Shown: positions 1-9,279 of the stretch, piece by piece
Layout of the letters: every line of letters begins with the position of its first letter
Numbering within the stretch: position 1 is the first letter of the stretch
Source: Plakobranchus ocellatus
Lineage: Eukaryota > Mollusca > Gastropoda > Plakobranchidae
Direction: 5' to 3'
DNA: 21,351 nucleotides
Assembly (NCBI GenBank): GCA_019648995.1
Contig: BLXT01004787.1
Span: forward strand, 25,996-47,346
Position numbers and translations under genes: made by a program
The notes under the pieces: model-generated
Databases searched by the model: none
Seen by the model: only the letters and a program-made list of their open reading frames with translations
Told to the model about the DNA's origin: nothing

Positions 1-844
1 CGTAAGATTATATTTGAACGGCCCCTAAACAGTACAGCGGCTGGTGCGTAACTGCTCCAATGTCAGATCAATGGCATAAAAACCCAATCTGACCGGCCCT
101 CTCCGTGCTGAGGGAAAATATCAAAGAACAGATTAATGCACATGCCTGATTAATTAAAACCATTTACATCAATAGTGAATATCATGCCAAGTCACCTAGA
201 GCCTGCTTAACATGTAATAGATAACAAAAAGATGTAAACAATAAAGAGAGGATATATAGAGTAAAGATGATAAGTATTTAAACAAAAGGAAAATAGCAGT
301 TTGTACACACAAGAGAATGAAAATACATACACTAGACAAATCACTAAGAGAGCAAATATTAACTGTCTATTCTCTAAAATAAAGTACAACACTACTATTC
401 GTAAGCTTCCATGTCAGGCTCGAGGCAGAAAGAAAAAGATGAATCTGCATGCAAATTAAAATAAGGTAACCGTTAAAAAGGAAAATGAAGTATAAGTCAA
501 CGACTGATAAATAATAGAAAAAAAAAAAACAGAAAAGTTATCATCTATACACTGGAAGTACTGTGGTGCCCTAAGTAACCCAAATTTTTACAGTTATAGC
601 CCTTGGCTCTCCTTAACCACCGTAATTTTCTCTTAGCGTCAATAATAAAAATGGAAATACCTACTTTTTTTCAAAGTGATATTTAGTCACGAGCAAAGTG
701 AAATCCTTATAAATTTCTCCACAATATGTAACTTAAGATCACCAAAATACAAGTAACACTAAAGCACCGGTGCGCCCATAACGCACACTGCGATTTAGAA
801 AGATACAGCGACAGAGTAGGATAAATTTATCGTACTCTGTTGAT
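1..844. other. Non-coding AT-rich stretch
   Basis: No gene is recognised. The only open frame above 60 codons (minus strand, 207-392) is a low-complexity hydrophobic string typical of chance AT-rich DNA. The first 30 bases contain, on the minus strand, GGGGCCGTTCAAATAT. This resembles the end of a dispersed repeat that I recall from several invertebrate genomes, but it is cut by the window edge and cannot be assigned. A near-perfect palindrome closes the stretch at 811-840. Confidence 0.6.
811..840. repeat. 30-bp near-perfect palindrome
   Basis: The arms ACAGAGTA and TACTCTGT enclose the perfect 12-bp palindrome GATAAATTTATC. Only one of the 15 base pairs (G opposite G) fails. The octamer GATACAGC lies directly on both sides (802-809 and 842-849). 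The palindrome sits 16 bp upstream of the LINE at 857, so it is part of the target locus and not of the LINE itself. It could be a remnant of an older element end or a cruciform-prone site; no function can be assigned. Confidence 0.75.
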
Positions 845-856
845 ACAGCTAACATC
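845..856 (+). repeat. Target site duplication, left copy (RTE LINE copy 1)
   Basis: ACAGCTAACATC is repeated exactly at 3289-3300, directly after the LINE tail. An exact 12-bp flanking repeat is the expected product of target-primed reverse transcription, and it fixes the element limits at 857-3288. Confidence 0.85.
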
Positions 857-867
857 TTCTACTCTTT

Positions 868-3265
868 AGAGTAGAAGATATTGTTGGGCCCTGTGGCATA
901 GGGACTGTAAATGAGCGTGGAAGTAGGCTAATTGAATGGTGCCAAGTCAAAGATTTTACCATCTCTAATACTTGGTATCAAAACCACCCTAGGCGACAGT
1001 GGACTTGGAAGAGCCCCGGAGATAGAAGTAGAAAGAAAATAGATTACATACTCATTCAGAAAAGATTCCGAAACGCTGTCAAAACATCAAAGTTACAGCC
1101 GGGAGCAGACTGTGATTCAGATCATATTCCAGTACACGTAATGTATAAATTTCAGATAATACTTAAGAAGTTAAGAAAGGCAAATGCTAATCCTAAATTC
1201 CAAATGGACTTACTAAAATCTGATGAAAAACTAAAAGATGAAATTGCTGTAGCTGTGCATAACAAATATGAAACTCTAAAAAATATCTCAGAAGTAGAAG
1301 AACTATGGTCAGAAATGAAGAATTCACTTAATCAAGTCATAGAGAAAAACGAACCCAAAAAAGATTTTAAAAAAGAGCATAAGAAATGGATAAACAAAGA
1401 AATACTCGATTTAATGGAAGAAGGCGCAAATAAAAAAATATGTAGAAGCCAAATACAAAGATCTAAACAGAAATATTAAAATAAAATGCAATGCAGCGAA
1501 AGAAAAATGGATTAATCAACAATGTCAGGAAATAGAGCAAAAGCTATATATAGACAGCAAATTCATGCATGCTAAAATTAAGGATGTCAGTGGTAAGAAA
1601 ATCAAATGCAGTAGCTCTGGCTGCATCAAATCAAAAGATGGGACAATGTTAATGGAAAAGAAGGAAATACTAAACAGATGGTCAGAATATGTTGAGGATC
1701 TTTTTAAAGATGATAGGTGCAAAAAACCCAAAATAAAGAAAAAAAATAGAGGGCCAAATTATCCTTAAAGAAGAGGTAGAAGCAGCAATAAAGAAAATGA
1801 AAAATGGAAAAGCCATGGGACCAGATAGTATGCCAGTTGAAATAGTCAAAGCATTAGATAATTTGGGAATAGATCTGACAACAAAATTTCTTAATGCAAT
1901 ATACGATAGTGGTAGGCCTACAATTCCAGAAGATCTTTGTAAATCTGTTTTTATAGTGCTGCCTAAAACACCAGGAGCAAAAGAATGTAAACTTCATAGA
2001 ACAATCAGTTTAATGAGCCATTTTGCAAAAATCCTGTTACGCGTTTTGGTGCATACAATGCGCAAGAGTATAAGACCAGAAATATCTCCAAAACAGTTTG
2101 GCTTTATGCCTGATAAAGGGACTAGAAATGCAATATTAACTCTGTCAATTCTTATGGAAATATGCATAGAAATGCAAAAAGATCTCCACCTCTGTTTCAT
2201 TGATTATTCTAAAGCTTTTGACAAAGTAAGACATGCAGAGCTGTTTCCTATGCTAGAAAAATTAGACATCGATGGGAAAGACCTGAGAATAATAAGAAAT
2301 TTATTCTGGGATCAGACTGCATCTGTAAGAATTGAAGGAGAACATAATGATTTTAAACCCATCAAAAGAGGTGTAAGGCAGGGATGTGTAATGTCTCCTG
2401 ATCTTTTTAACTTATATTAATCTTAAGGAATCTTAATGGAATTTCAGGCTTAAAAATAAATGGAGAGAATCTTAATAATCTCAGGTATGCAGATGATACA
2501 GTTTTAATAGCAGAATCAGGCAAGCAACTCCAAAAACTTCCAGATACTGTAGTTTTAGAGAGTGAAAGAATGGGCCTGTCTTTGAATGTAAAGAAAACGG
2601 AATGTATGTCATCTCAAAGAAATCCTCTAACTAACCCCAAGTGCAATCTCGTTAGCAAAGGCGAAAAAATCAAACGTTACTAAGTTCAAATATCTAGGTT
2701 ACCTGATAACATCAGATGGCAGATGCACAAGTGAAATAAGTAAAAGAATAGCCATGGCTAAAGATACTTTCCAAAAAATGAAACCGATACTGGCAAATAG
2801 AAACATAAGTATGACAACCAAAATAAGAGTAATTAAAACATATGTATAATCAGTACTTTTGTATGGTAGTGAGTGTTGGGCAATGAACAAAGAAATAGAA
2901 AAAAAACTAGAAGCAGTAGAGATGTGGTTCATCAGAAGAATGATGAGGATATCATGGACAGAAAAAAAGTCAAATGAATTGGTTCTGAAAGAGGCTAATC
3001 TTGAGCGATCACTAATTAAAACCATTAGACAGAGACAACTACAGTTTTTAGGCCATATTTGTCGACATAAGGGTTTAGAACACTTAGCAATCACTGGAAA
3101 GATTGAAGGCAAACGCAGTAGAGGTAGACAGAGAATAACTTTTATTGAAATCTTAAGTCATGGGCAATAGGCAAATGTAGCAACAACAACTTTATTATGT
3201 TAACTGAGAATAGGTATGAGTGGAGGAATATGATCGCCAATTTCTGTTCCAGACAAGGTACCTGA
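868..3265 (+). pseudogene. RTE LINE ORF2 remnant: endonuclease C-terminus, reverse transcriptase, C-terminal tail
   Basis: The polyprotein nicks target DNA and reverse-transcribes the LINE RNA. The frame opens at about 868 without a start codon. It shows the endonuclease motifs WTWKSPGDR and KKIDYILI, and the catalytic SDH at 1117-1125. The RT part (1797-2420, 207 open codons) has NGKAMGPDSMPVEI, FIDYSKAFD (2196-2222) and GVRQGCVMSPDLFNLY. The catalytic YADD is at 2486-2497. The C-terminal part (2859-3166) has LLYGSECW and RGRQRITF, and the protein ends CSRQGT at 3262. Breaks: shifts near 1440 (A7 run), about 1740, about 2417 (a few bases lost after NLY), about 2675 and about 3160, plus an in-frame TAA near 2847. 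It is dead but fairly young, since most motifs survive. Confidence 0.9.
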
Positions 3266-3286
3266 TGATGATGATGATGATGATGA
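3263..3286 (+). repeat. (TGA)8 tail of RTE LINE
   Basis: Eight TGA units begin with the ORF2 stop codon. Two bases (AG) separate them from the right target site duplication. Simple-repeat tails are typical of RTE-clade LINEs. Confidence 0.9.
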
Positions 3287-3288
3287 AG

Positions 3289-3300
3289 ACAGCTAACATC
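3289..3300 (+). repeat. Target site duplication, right copy (RTE LINE copy 1)
   Basis: Exact repeat of ACAGCTAACATC at 845-856; it closes the LINE insertion. Confidence 0.85.
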
Positions 3301-4639
3301 AATTAGATTGTCCTCTTGTGGGACCATTCACGAACAAGTCCACAACTACAAGTGAGTGCATCACTTTAACAACCAAGCGGGATTTATACAACTCTTTCAT
3401 TAACAATAAAAATCTATAAACTTATTTGTAATTAATTGAAGTTGAGACACTAAACTTGATCGACAGAGGAGCAGCCTGTCTAAATTAAATGTGCATTTTA
3501 GACTGTGTCTTATATAGAGGAATAAACAATTCATCCTCATGAGCAAGTTGCGTCAAATCTAGACTTCTAAAAGAAAAAGTAAATACATTACAAAAGTATG
3601 TATAAAATTAAAACAATAAAAGGAAAAAAAAAGGAATTTCAATTAAAATACAACTATACCTGCGCTTGCGTCTGTTCAAGAGCTATTTACATTTCTTCTT
3701 AAGACAACGTTTTAAAAACTTATAGTAAGTATATAAAAAAAGCAAAGTACACTGATCAAAAACACGTCTTGCCTCTAAGAGAGCTGTGGGTCGAATGACT
3801 CAATGAGCGAGACCACGCTTCAGGCCGCGCCAGAAAAGACCCGATGATAACATCACTTCCATACTCAACACAAAATAGATCTAAAATAAGTGTGTATTGG
3901 CACAAAGAAGCTACAAGGACTATTTTTACTTTCAAATTTGAACATGGAAGAACAAATCAAGCTTTCTTTTATCAACATCAATCGCTTTTCTTCGGTCAAC
4001 ATCAAACAATCCCTCTGCGATGGACTTGCAGAGAATGCACCCTTGCGTGTCATAAACTAATCAAGCATAACGCTCAGGGAGAGTCAGGGCGTACACGACC
4101 GGGAAAAGGAGAGATAACTCAGGCAGAGCTGGGTAACAACTAGACTACCCCCCTTACAGTTATAAGTAATAAGACCCCAAAAGGATAATGTGACAACATC
4201 GATGAAGGCCAAAGGCATTCATCTCTTCTATTTTATACATGTTAAGATTTTTCTATAGTTGTATAGCTTGCTTCTCCTGGATGAAACATGCTGACTTTGG
4301 TAGATCTAGAGTCTGCTAGAGCGGGTTATTAATATTATAAATTGTGTGCTGTAGTTTACCAATAGGCCTAGTATGGTGAACAAAACTAATTTTGAGCTCA
4401 CAGTCTGCAATATTATTGAGCTAGATTTAGATTTCTAGATCTGGTCTAGATTTTAGATAAGATCGTTTTGTGTTATCACCAAGAATGTTGATCATTGCTT
4501 TCAGAGCACCTGATAACATGTATAGTGGACTGGGGTGCCATTTTAAAATCTTGCTATAAATTCCCTATTTTATGCATTTATACCCATCTAATAACAACTC
4601 TTTTAGTATTACAATTTTTTCTATCTAGATGGTGACTAA
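3301..4639. other. Intergenic, no recognisable gene
   Basis: AT-rich. A 99-codon open frame at 3844-4143 on the plus strand shows no motif, repeat or family resemblance, and its base composition is irregular; I treat it as chance or as an unidentified repeat. A short CpG-containing patch lies around 3780-3850. Around 4430-4475 there are clustered CTAGATCT/TAGATTT words, seen again near 10990, which look like species-typical low-complexity sequence. Confidence 0.5.
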
Positions 4640-5674
4640 ATGGACAGCCTTAGGTCAAGTCTGTTGAGAACTGGAAAAGGTCGGAGACCAACACTGCCTG
4701 GTTTGTACAACTGTACCACTACCAGCAAGCTGGATGTATGGCAGCGCCACAATCAGTCACCATCGCTATCATCTCCGCCACCACCATCTTCATGTCTGAG
4801 TGGCCCCCTTTAATAGCATCCTGTACAAACTTTGCTGCATCCGCAACTCCAGTTTTGTGGCCAACTCTAATGCCTGGCTCGGTTCGGTTAACTAAAACTT
4901 CCGACCCCTTGCCCCCTGGCACAGAGGAGGTTTCTTTGTACCCTGGCTCTGTGTCCAGCCATCTGCAACTGCTGAACCCTTGCACCTACCGGCACTACCT
5001 GCTCGTCCTCTGGTTCTGTGCAAAATCTGAACATTCCGACCCCTGGCACTGAGCAGATTGTTTCATCCCCTGGCTCTGCAACTGCTGAACCCTTGCCGCC
5101 GACCAGCACTACCCCCCTGTCCTCTTATTCTGTGAGGCAATCTAAAACGTTTGACTCCTTGCCACCTCCTAGTATAATGCAGTCATCGCCCAAGTCCTCC
5201 GGCACCATACAGATATCTTCTAGTACCTCAATATCTCCGTTATTATCAGGCCCATCAACCCAAAAGCTGCCAACTTCCAAGTCACAAGTCAAAAACTCTC
5301 ATACTGTTTTCAAGGTTAAAGGGCTAACCAAAAATATTGCTCAATTAAAGAAAGAAAACTCTGAACTGTCTGCAGCACGAACATGTTTTAAAAGAGAAAG
5401 GTTTTAATTTATCAAACTAACTGTTCACTTAAGAAAACCAATTTCGATCTTAAAAATTAAATCACTTGAAAAAGAAAGAGATTGTCTTAAAAAACAAAAA
5501 GATTGTTTGAACTCTGAGATCATTTTTTAAAGAATAGTACAATTAAATATGCCAAAATAATTGTGTAAAAGTAAGAAAAGATGTGCTGAACCTAAGGAAA
5601 AGTCCGAGTCTTTGCCTTACAAGCTAAATAAAAGAATCACAATTGATGAAACTAATAATTCTTTACAATTTTAG
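4640..5674 (+). pseudogene. Decayed reading frame: Pro/Ser/Thr-rich region then coiled coil (LINE ORF1-like?)
   Basis: I do not recognise this gene. A 57-codon frame (4640-4813, starting MDSLRSSLLR) turns into a PPPP/SSS-rich stretch. A second frame (4738-5052) carries PGSVRLTKTSDPLPPGTE, and a third (from 5018) carries related text, NIPTPGTEQIVSSPGSATAE. The frames therefore look like one PST-rich region broken by shifts near 4800 and 4970. The third frame continues with stops only at 5405, 5528, about 5558 and the terminal 5672. It carries leucine/charged heptads, LKKENSEL and LEKERDCLKKQKDCL, typical of a coiled coil. A low-complexity region followed by a coiled coil resembles ORF1 proteins of some LINEs, but no RNA-binding domain is visible. 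A host pseudogene is equally possible. Confidence 0.45.
4871..5165 (+). repeat. Degenerate tandem repeat inside the PST-rich frame (periods 135 and 116 bp)
   Basis: The unit begins with a GGCTCGGTTCGG-like or TTCTGTG-like segment followed by TTCCGACCCC, at about 4871-4905. It recurs at about 5014-5043 and 5135-5160. Shared interior words include CCTGGCTCTG, GCAACTGCTGAACCCTTGC and CAGCACTACC-like strings. The first spacing, 135 bp, equals 45 codons. The encoded theme is GSV..., a K/N-rich bridge, D/T-P-LPPGTE, then SATAEPLPP. Confidence 0.7.
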
Positions 5675-6629
5675 GTCTCATACTTTTGTCAGAAGATGAC
5701 ACTTATTGATTAATTCTTTTAATATAATGTAAAGATAAATAAGAATGAGATTGTTATGTCTCTTTGTCTTAATTTTGGCTCCTATAAAGGTCTTACATGC
5801 TTTGTTTTTATAACTATTGTTTCTTCTGCTAATACCCATTACATTTTTTTTTACTGACTTTTTGGATAATTTTTCCAGTGGCACAAATTATTTGTATTCT
5901 TATGCATGTAATGTTTTAATAGTTCATTAAATTGATTCAGGATCTTTAAAGTAAGCCCAGAAATGGATTCCTCTCCCCAAAAAACATGAGAGCTGCAAAT
6001 TTCATGAATGCATCTCAATTTTTAAATTTTTTATTTGAAAATTGTTGAATAAGTCATCGATTTTGTCCAAATTTTCAACCCGTAGCCCAAATTGGGTTTT
6101 TTGTCATTTGTGTAGCTCTATAACTAAATAACTAGAAGTCCCACATGTCTAAAAAAAGATTGGACTTACAGTCAGGGGCCCCAACTTTGATGTAAAAAAG
6201 TGTGTTAGGATTTTAGGCCAGAGTTTTTTATTTATGAGCCTGTGAACTTGGCATTCCATGCCATAGCGCAGTAATTTATGATGCGAATTTGACAAATATT
6301 TCAATTTTTGATGGTTTATAAAAATTAAAGTTTCTGCAATTGTATCTTTGTATTTATTTTGCCTTGTCTCTATGCCTTTGCCTGATGAATGCATGCTGAA
6401 TAAGTCTAATGGAAGCATTATTAAGAGAAATATGCCTGAGTGAGAACGGCTCAGTGGCGGATTTTTTGCATTATCATTATATTGTTGAGTAAAAAATACA
6501 TTTAAAAATCATAACTTTTTTATTTATCGACCGATTTGAATAATTCAAAAAGTAATATTTATTGTTTAAAAAGCTGTATAATTTGCAATATAGCCAGTTA
6601 TAGCTATTGAAAAAATTAGTCTGTGATGC
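5675..6629. other. AT-rich intergenic sequence
   Basis: No gene motif, tRNA or long repeat is seen. The two minus-strand open frames here (5678-5884 and 6149-6418) are lysine/asparagine-rich or irregular, without family features, and I regard them as chance. Confidence 0.5.
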
Positions 6630-6733
6630 CTACTAAAAGAAGATAGCAAGGAATTATTTGGACCACTGCGTCAGGCTTAGTCATTGGAAAGTGTGTTACT
6701 TTCAAGGAGCAGAGCAATGCAGAAATAACTGCA

Positions 6734-6763
6734 ATAAAAAAATAAATAAATAAATAAATAAAA
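6734..6763 (+). repeat. (AAAT)n microsatellite
   Basis: About 30 bp of AAAT/AATA repeats lie between the words encoding AEITAIKK and SDASNYRP of the LINE reverse transcriptase. It probably grew from an A-rich codon run (FKKGSK) after the LINE died. Confidence 0.85.
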
Positions 6764-7341
6764 TCGGATGCTTCCAACTATAGGCCAGGAAGCTTAACAT
6801 GTATAGCATGCAAGATACTGGTATATCTATTATTAGTATTAAAGATGCCATTGTTGGTCATTTCACACAAAATAAATTATATGCGGAATATCAGCATGAC
6901 TTCAGAAAAGGATGCTCCTGTGTAACCCAACTACTAGAAGTAATGGAAGATTTCACTGCCCTGTTGGACGACAAATTACCAACTCGATGGTTGTCTGTCT
7001 TGAATTCAAGAAAGTGTTGATTCTGTTCCTCCCATTTGACTTATCTTAAACTCAAGTCTTATGGCATTCAGGGTAATGTTCTCTTGAGAATAAAGAAAAA
7101 TTTGTAAAATTGTTAACAAAAAGTAGCCTTTGTTTGGGTGACTGCACTTAGCAGTCTACATTCCACAAGGTAGTGTCTTGGATCCCATTCTATTTACAAT
7201 ATATATTAAGAATTAATGATCTGCCAGACAAAATGGACAGTATATGTTAAGCATTTGCAGTGCAATGAACCATAATGCCATTCAAAAACATTGAGTGACA
7301 TTGCAAGAAAGGTCTGACTACTTTTAGACAAGTGCAGTCTA

Positions 7342-7346
7342 AGCTT
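7342..7346 (+). repeat. Likely target site duplication of the LTR element, left
   Basis: GCTT (7343-7346) directly precedes the left LTR, and GCTT (11196-11199) directly follows the right LTR, giving a 4-bp duplication. If the LTR is taken one base shorter, a 5-bp AGCTT duplication is possible. Both sizes are within the range known for Ty3/gypsy elements. Confidence 0.65.
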
Positions 7347-7504
7347 TGTAGTAATTCGCTGACAATCAACAAAGTCGACTAACTGTTAGACGTTAATCCA
7401 TTTTTAATAACATTTTTGTCCAAATGTAACCAGGAAGTTTGGGTGTGACGCAATACACAATAACAATAACAAAACAAAACAATTTGGTTTGAGAGTGCGC
7501 CACA
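7347..7504 (-). repeat. 3' LTR of the CsRn1-type element (158 bp)
   Basis: Direct repeat of 11033-11195. On the plus strand it runs from TGTAG to GCGCCACA; in element orientation it starts TGTGGCGC and ends CTACA, the standard TG...CA ends. It is short for an LTR but within the range of this clade. Confidence 0.93.
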
Positions 7505-7517
7505 CACCTCCCCCCAG
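7505..7517 (-). other. Polypurine tract of the LTR element
   Basis: On the minus strand the sequence CTGGGGGGAGGTG abuts the start of the 3' LTR (TGTGGCGC). This is the expected place and composition for the plus-strand DNA primer. Confidence 0.8.
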
Positions 7518-7649
7518 CACAACATCTCACAGAGTTACTGGAAGCGCACAGCAGCTGGACCGTTTTGGTGGGGTCCACTTGCGCCGGTTTGAGGCGGTCT
7601 ATTGAGATTCGTTTGCGCGACCGCCCATGTCCACAAGAAACGTTTTCTC

Positions 7650-8690
7650 ACCTGGCGCTAGCACCGTATATGGGCCGGTGTATGGTCTTTGTAGTGGAGT
7701 ACTTGGCTGTGAGCAAAGATGGGGGAAAGTATGTGTGTGGTTTACTGTGGTGGACAGTTGGTCTAGATTTGAGGAGTTGTGTCTTGGCTCGGAACGCTGT
7801 CAAAGTTCTGTAGCCGACCAAGGCGAAGCTGAGAAGGGGTGAACTCGCCTGGAATGGTAACAGGTTCACTGTAGACGAGCTCTGCTGACGAATATCCCAG
7901 GTCTTCCCTGGGTGCGGTTCTAAGTTCAAGGAGTACCCAAGGTAGTTCCTTGCCTGTGAGTCTGGCTTTCAGAGCTGCCTTGAGCGTGCGGTGAAATCTT
8001 TCGACCATTCCGTTGGCCTGGGGATGGAATGCTGTTGTCGGGTGTACCTTGACTCCAAGGCGTCTAGTGATTTCTGTCCACAACGCAGAGGTAAACTGTG
8101 AACCGCGGTCCGATGATAAGTCCTCAAGAATGCCAAGCGAGATATCCAACCTCCCACGAGAGCTTGAACACATTCGGCAGTTGTAATATTTGGGATTGGG
8201 ATAGGAATTGCCTCTGGCCACCGAGTGTTGCGATCAATGACGGTTATGAGGTATCGGTAACCACAGGACTCAGGAAGCGGGCCTACAATGTCGATGTTAT
8301 TATGCGAAAATCTCTTTTCTGGCACGGTAAATGTTTGGAGGGGTGCACAAGTATGTTTTCGAATTTTTGATGATTGACATTCGTGACACTTTTTAACCCA
8401 GGTGCTAACTTGGCGTCGTAAGCCATGCCATACGAATTTCTCCGAAACAAGCTTGACGGTAGCCTTAACTCCCGGATGTGAAAGGTTGTGGACAGCCCAC
8501 TGTGGGACAGCCTCAAATACGGAGCGTCTGAAATCTGGAGGAACGATGGGGCGAGCTCGGCCAGTTGAAATACAGCAGAGGTGTTCGGGTCCTTGGTCGT
8601 TCAATTTGGTACTGGTTATTTGCAGGTTAGTGAGCGCTGTATTGTATGCGTGTACGTCTGCACTCGAGGTTTGCGCTGCCGCCATAGCTG
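7650..8690 (-). pseudogene. Integrase-coding part of the LTR element
   Basis: Fossil pol region. An HHCC-type zinc-binding N-terminus (HNLSHPGVKA ... KKCHECQSSK) is followed by the catalytic core with IDIVGPLPESCGYRYLITVI, then DRGSQFTSALW and HPQANGMVERFHRTLK. These correspond to the D, D and E blocks of retroviral-type integrases that join the element DNA to the chromosome. The C-terminal part (LPWVLLELRTAPREDLGYS) is typical of Ty3/gypsy integrases. The region is broken. Confidence 0.9.
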
Positions 8691-8767
8691 TATAGTCGAT
8701 GCCTAACGAGACCGCATTAGTGTCAGTGACAGCTCGCGAGAGGCAGTCGGCAACTACATTCTTCTTT

Positions 8768-8769
<2 letters not shown>

Positions 8770-8847
<78 letters not shown>
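8770..8847 (+). repeat. (AT)25(GT)14 compound microsatellite
   Basis: About 50 bp of AT followed by about 28 bp of GT, lying inside the LTR element between its RNase H and integrase parts. The length suggests an actively mutating repeat. Confidence 0.95.
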
Positions 8848-8849
8848 CT

Positions 8850-9242
8850 AATGTCAGTGGAAAACTCTGAAATTGTAGACAGATGCCTCTGCTGACGAGC
8901 TGATTGTAGCTCCGTGGCTTTTGACATCGTGTGCACTAACGGCTTGTGACCCGTGTAAACGGTGAACTGTCTCCCTTCTAACATGTAGCGAAAATGACGA
9001 GTAGCCAAATGAACGCCCAGGAGTTCTCTGTCGAAAGTACTGTACTTAATCTCTGGTTTACGCAGTTGTCGACTGAAAAAGGCAAGTGGTTCCCAACGAC
9101 CATGTGCGTACTGTTCCAGGACGACGCCGATGGCCACATCAGATGCACCGCATGTCAGAGCGATTGGACAGTCCGTGCAAGGATGGACCAGCATAGTTGC
9201 CTCTGCCAAGGCTTGCTTGCTTGCAAAGAAGGATTGGGTCAT
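8850..9242 (-). pseudogene. RNase H-coding part of the LTR element
   Basis: Fossil pol region with the blocks LTCGASDVAIGVVLEQ, WEPLAFFSRQL, YSTFDRELLGVHLATRHFRY and FTVYTGHKPL, the usual order of Ty3/gypsy RNase H, which degrades the RNA template during cDNA synthesis. Confidence 0.9.
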
Positions 9243-9279
9243 TTCGTTGGTCCAATTGAGAGCTTGACGCGGTTTGGAT

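Larger units (their letters stand above)
857..3288 (+). mobile_element. RTE-clade (BovB-like) LINE, copy 1, 5'-truncated
   Basis: This non-LTR retrotransposon is bounded by an exact 12-bp target site duplication (845-856, 3289-3300). Its 3' end is a (TGA)8 tail starting at the stop codon of ORF2, in the style of RTE elements, which use short tandem repeats and not long poly(A). The 5' end is truncated inside the endonuclease domain, so only about 2.4 kb remains. The first bases (857-867) are an inverted copy of the adjacent LINE sequence. Protein motifs follow the order endonuclease, reverse transcriptase, C-terminal region and match the BovB/craniofacial-development-protein-2-like group. A more decayed relative lies at about 14490-16846; in the best-preserved block (about 1600-1730 against 15210-15350) I estimate 80-90% identity by eye. 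Confidence 0.92.
6630..7346 (+). mobile_element. Jockey/CR1-type LINE fragment (reverse transcriptase), interrupted
   Basis: Broken frames carry the RT signatures of Jockey/CR1-like LINEs in the right order. These are a VTxIFKKGSK-like start (about 6720-6770), SDASNYRPGSLTCIACK (about 6766), FRKGCSCVTQLLEVMEDF (about 6901), LEFKKV...DSVP (about 6997-7035) and PQGSVLDPILFTIYI (7163-7207), followed by INDLPDKMDS and an AFA remnant. The start is approximate. Many shifts and stops make it much older than the RTE copy at 857. The LTR element inserted at 7347. Reading from 7329 across to 11196 gives DKCSLSFNI, a plausible LINE motif, so the LINE probably continued into the DNA now at 11196, though nothing further is recognisable there. 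Confidence 0.82.

Noticed and set aside
3844-4143. 99-codon plus-strand open frame
   Set aside because: No motif, no family resemblance and no splice or promoter context; a second overlapping frame is equally open for part of it.
8769-8847. Minus-strand His-Thr/Ile-Tyr repeat protein
   Set aside because: It is only the translation of the AT/GT microsatellite inside the LTR fossil.
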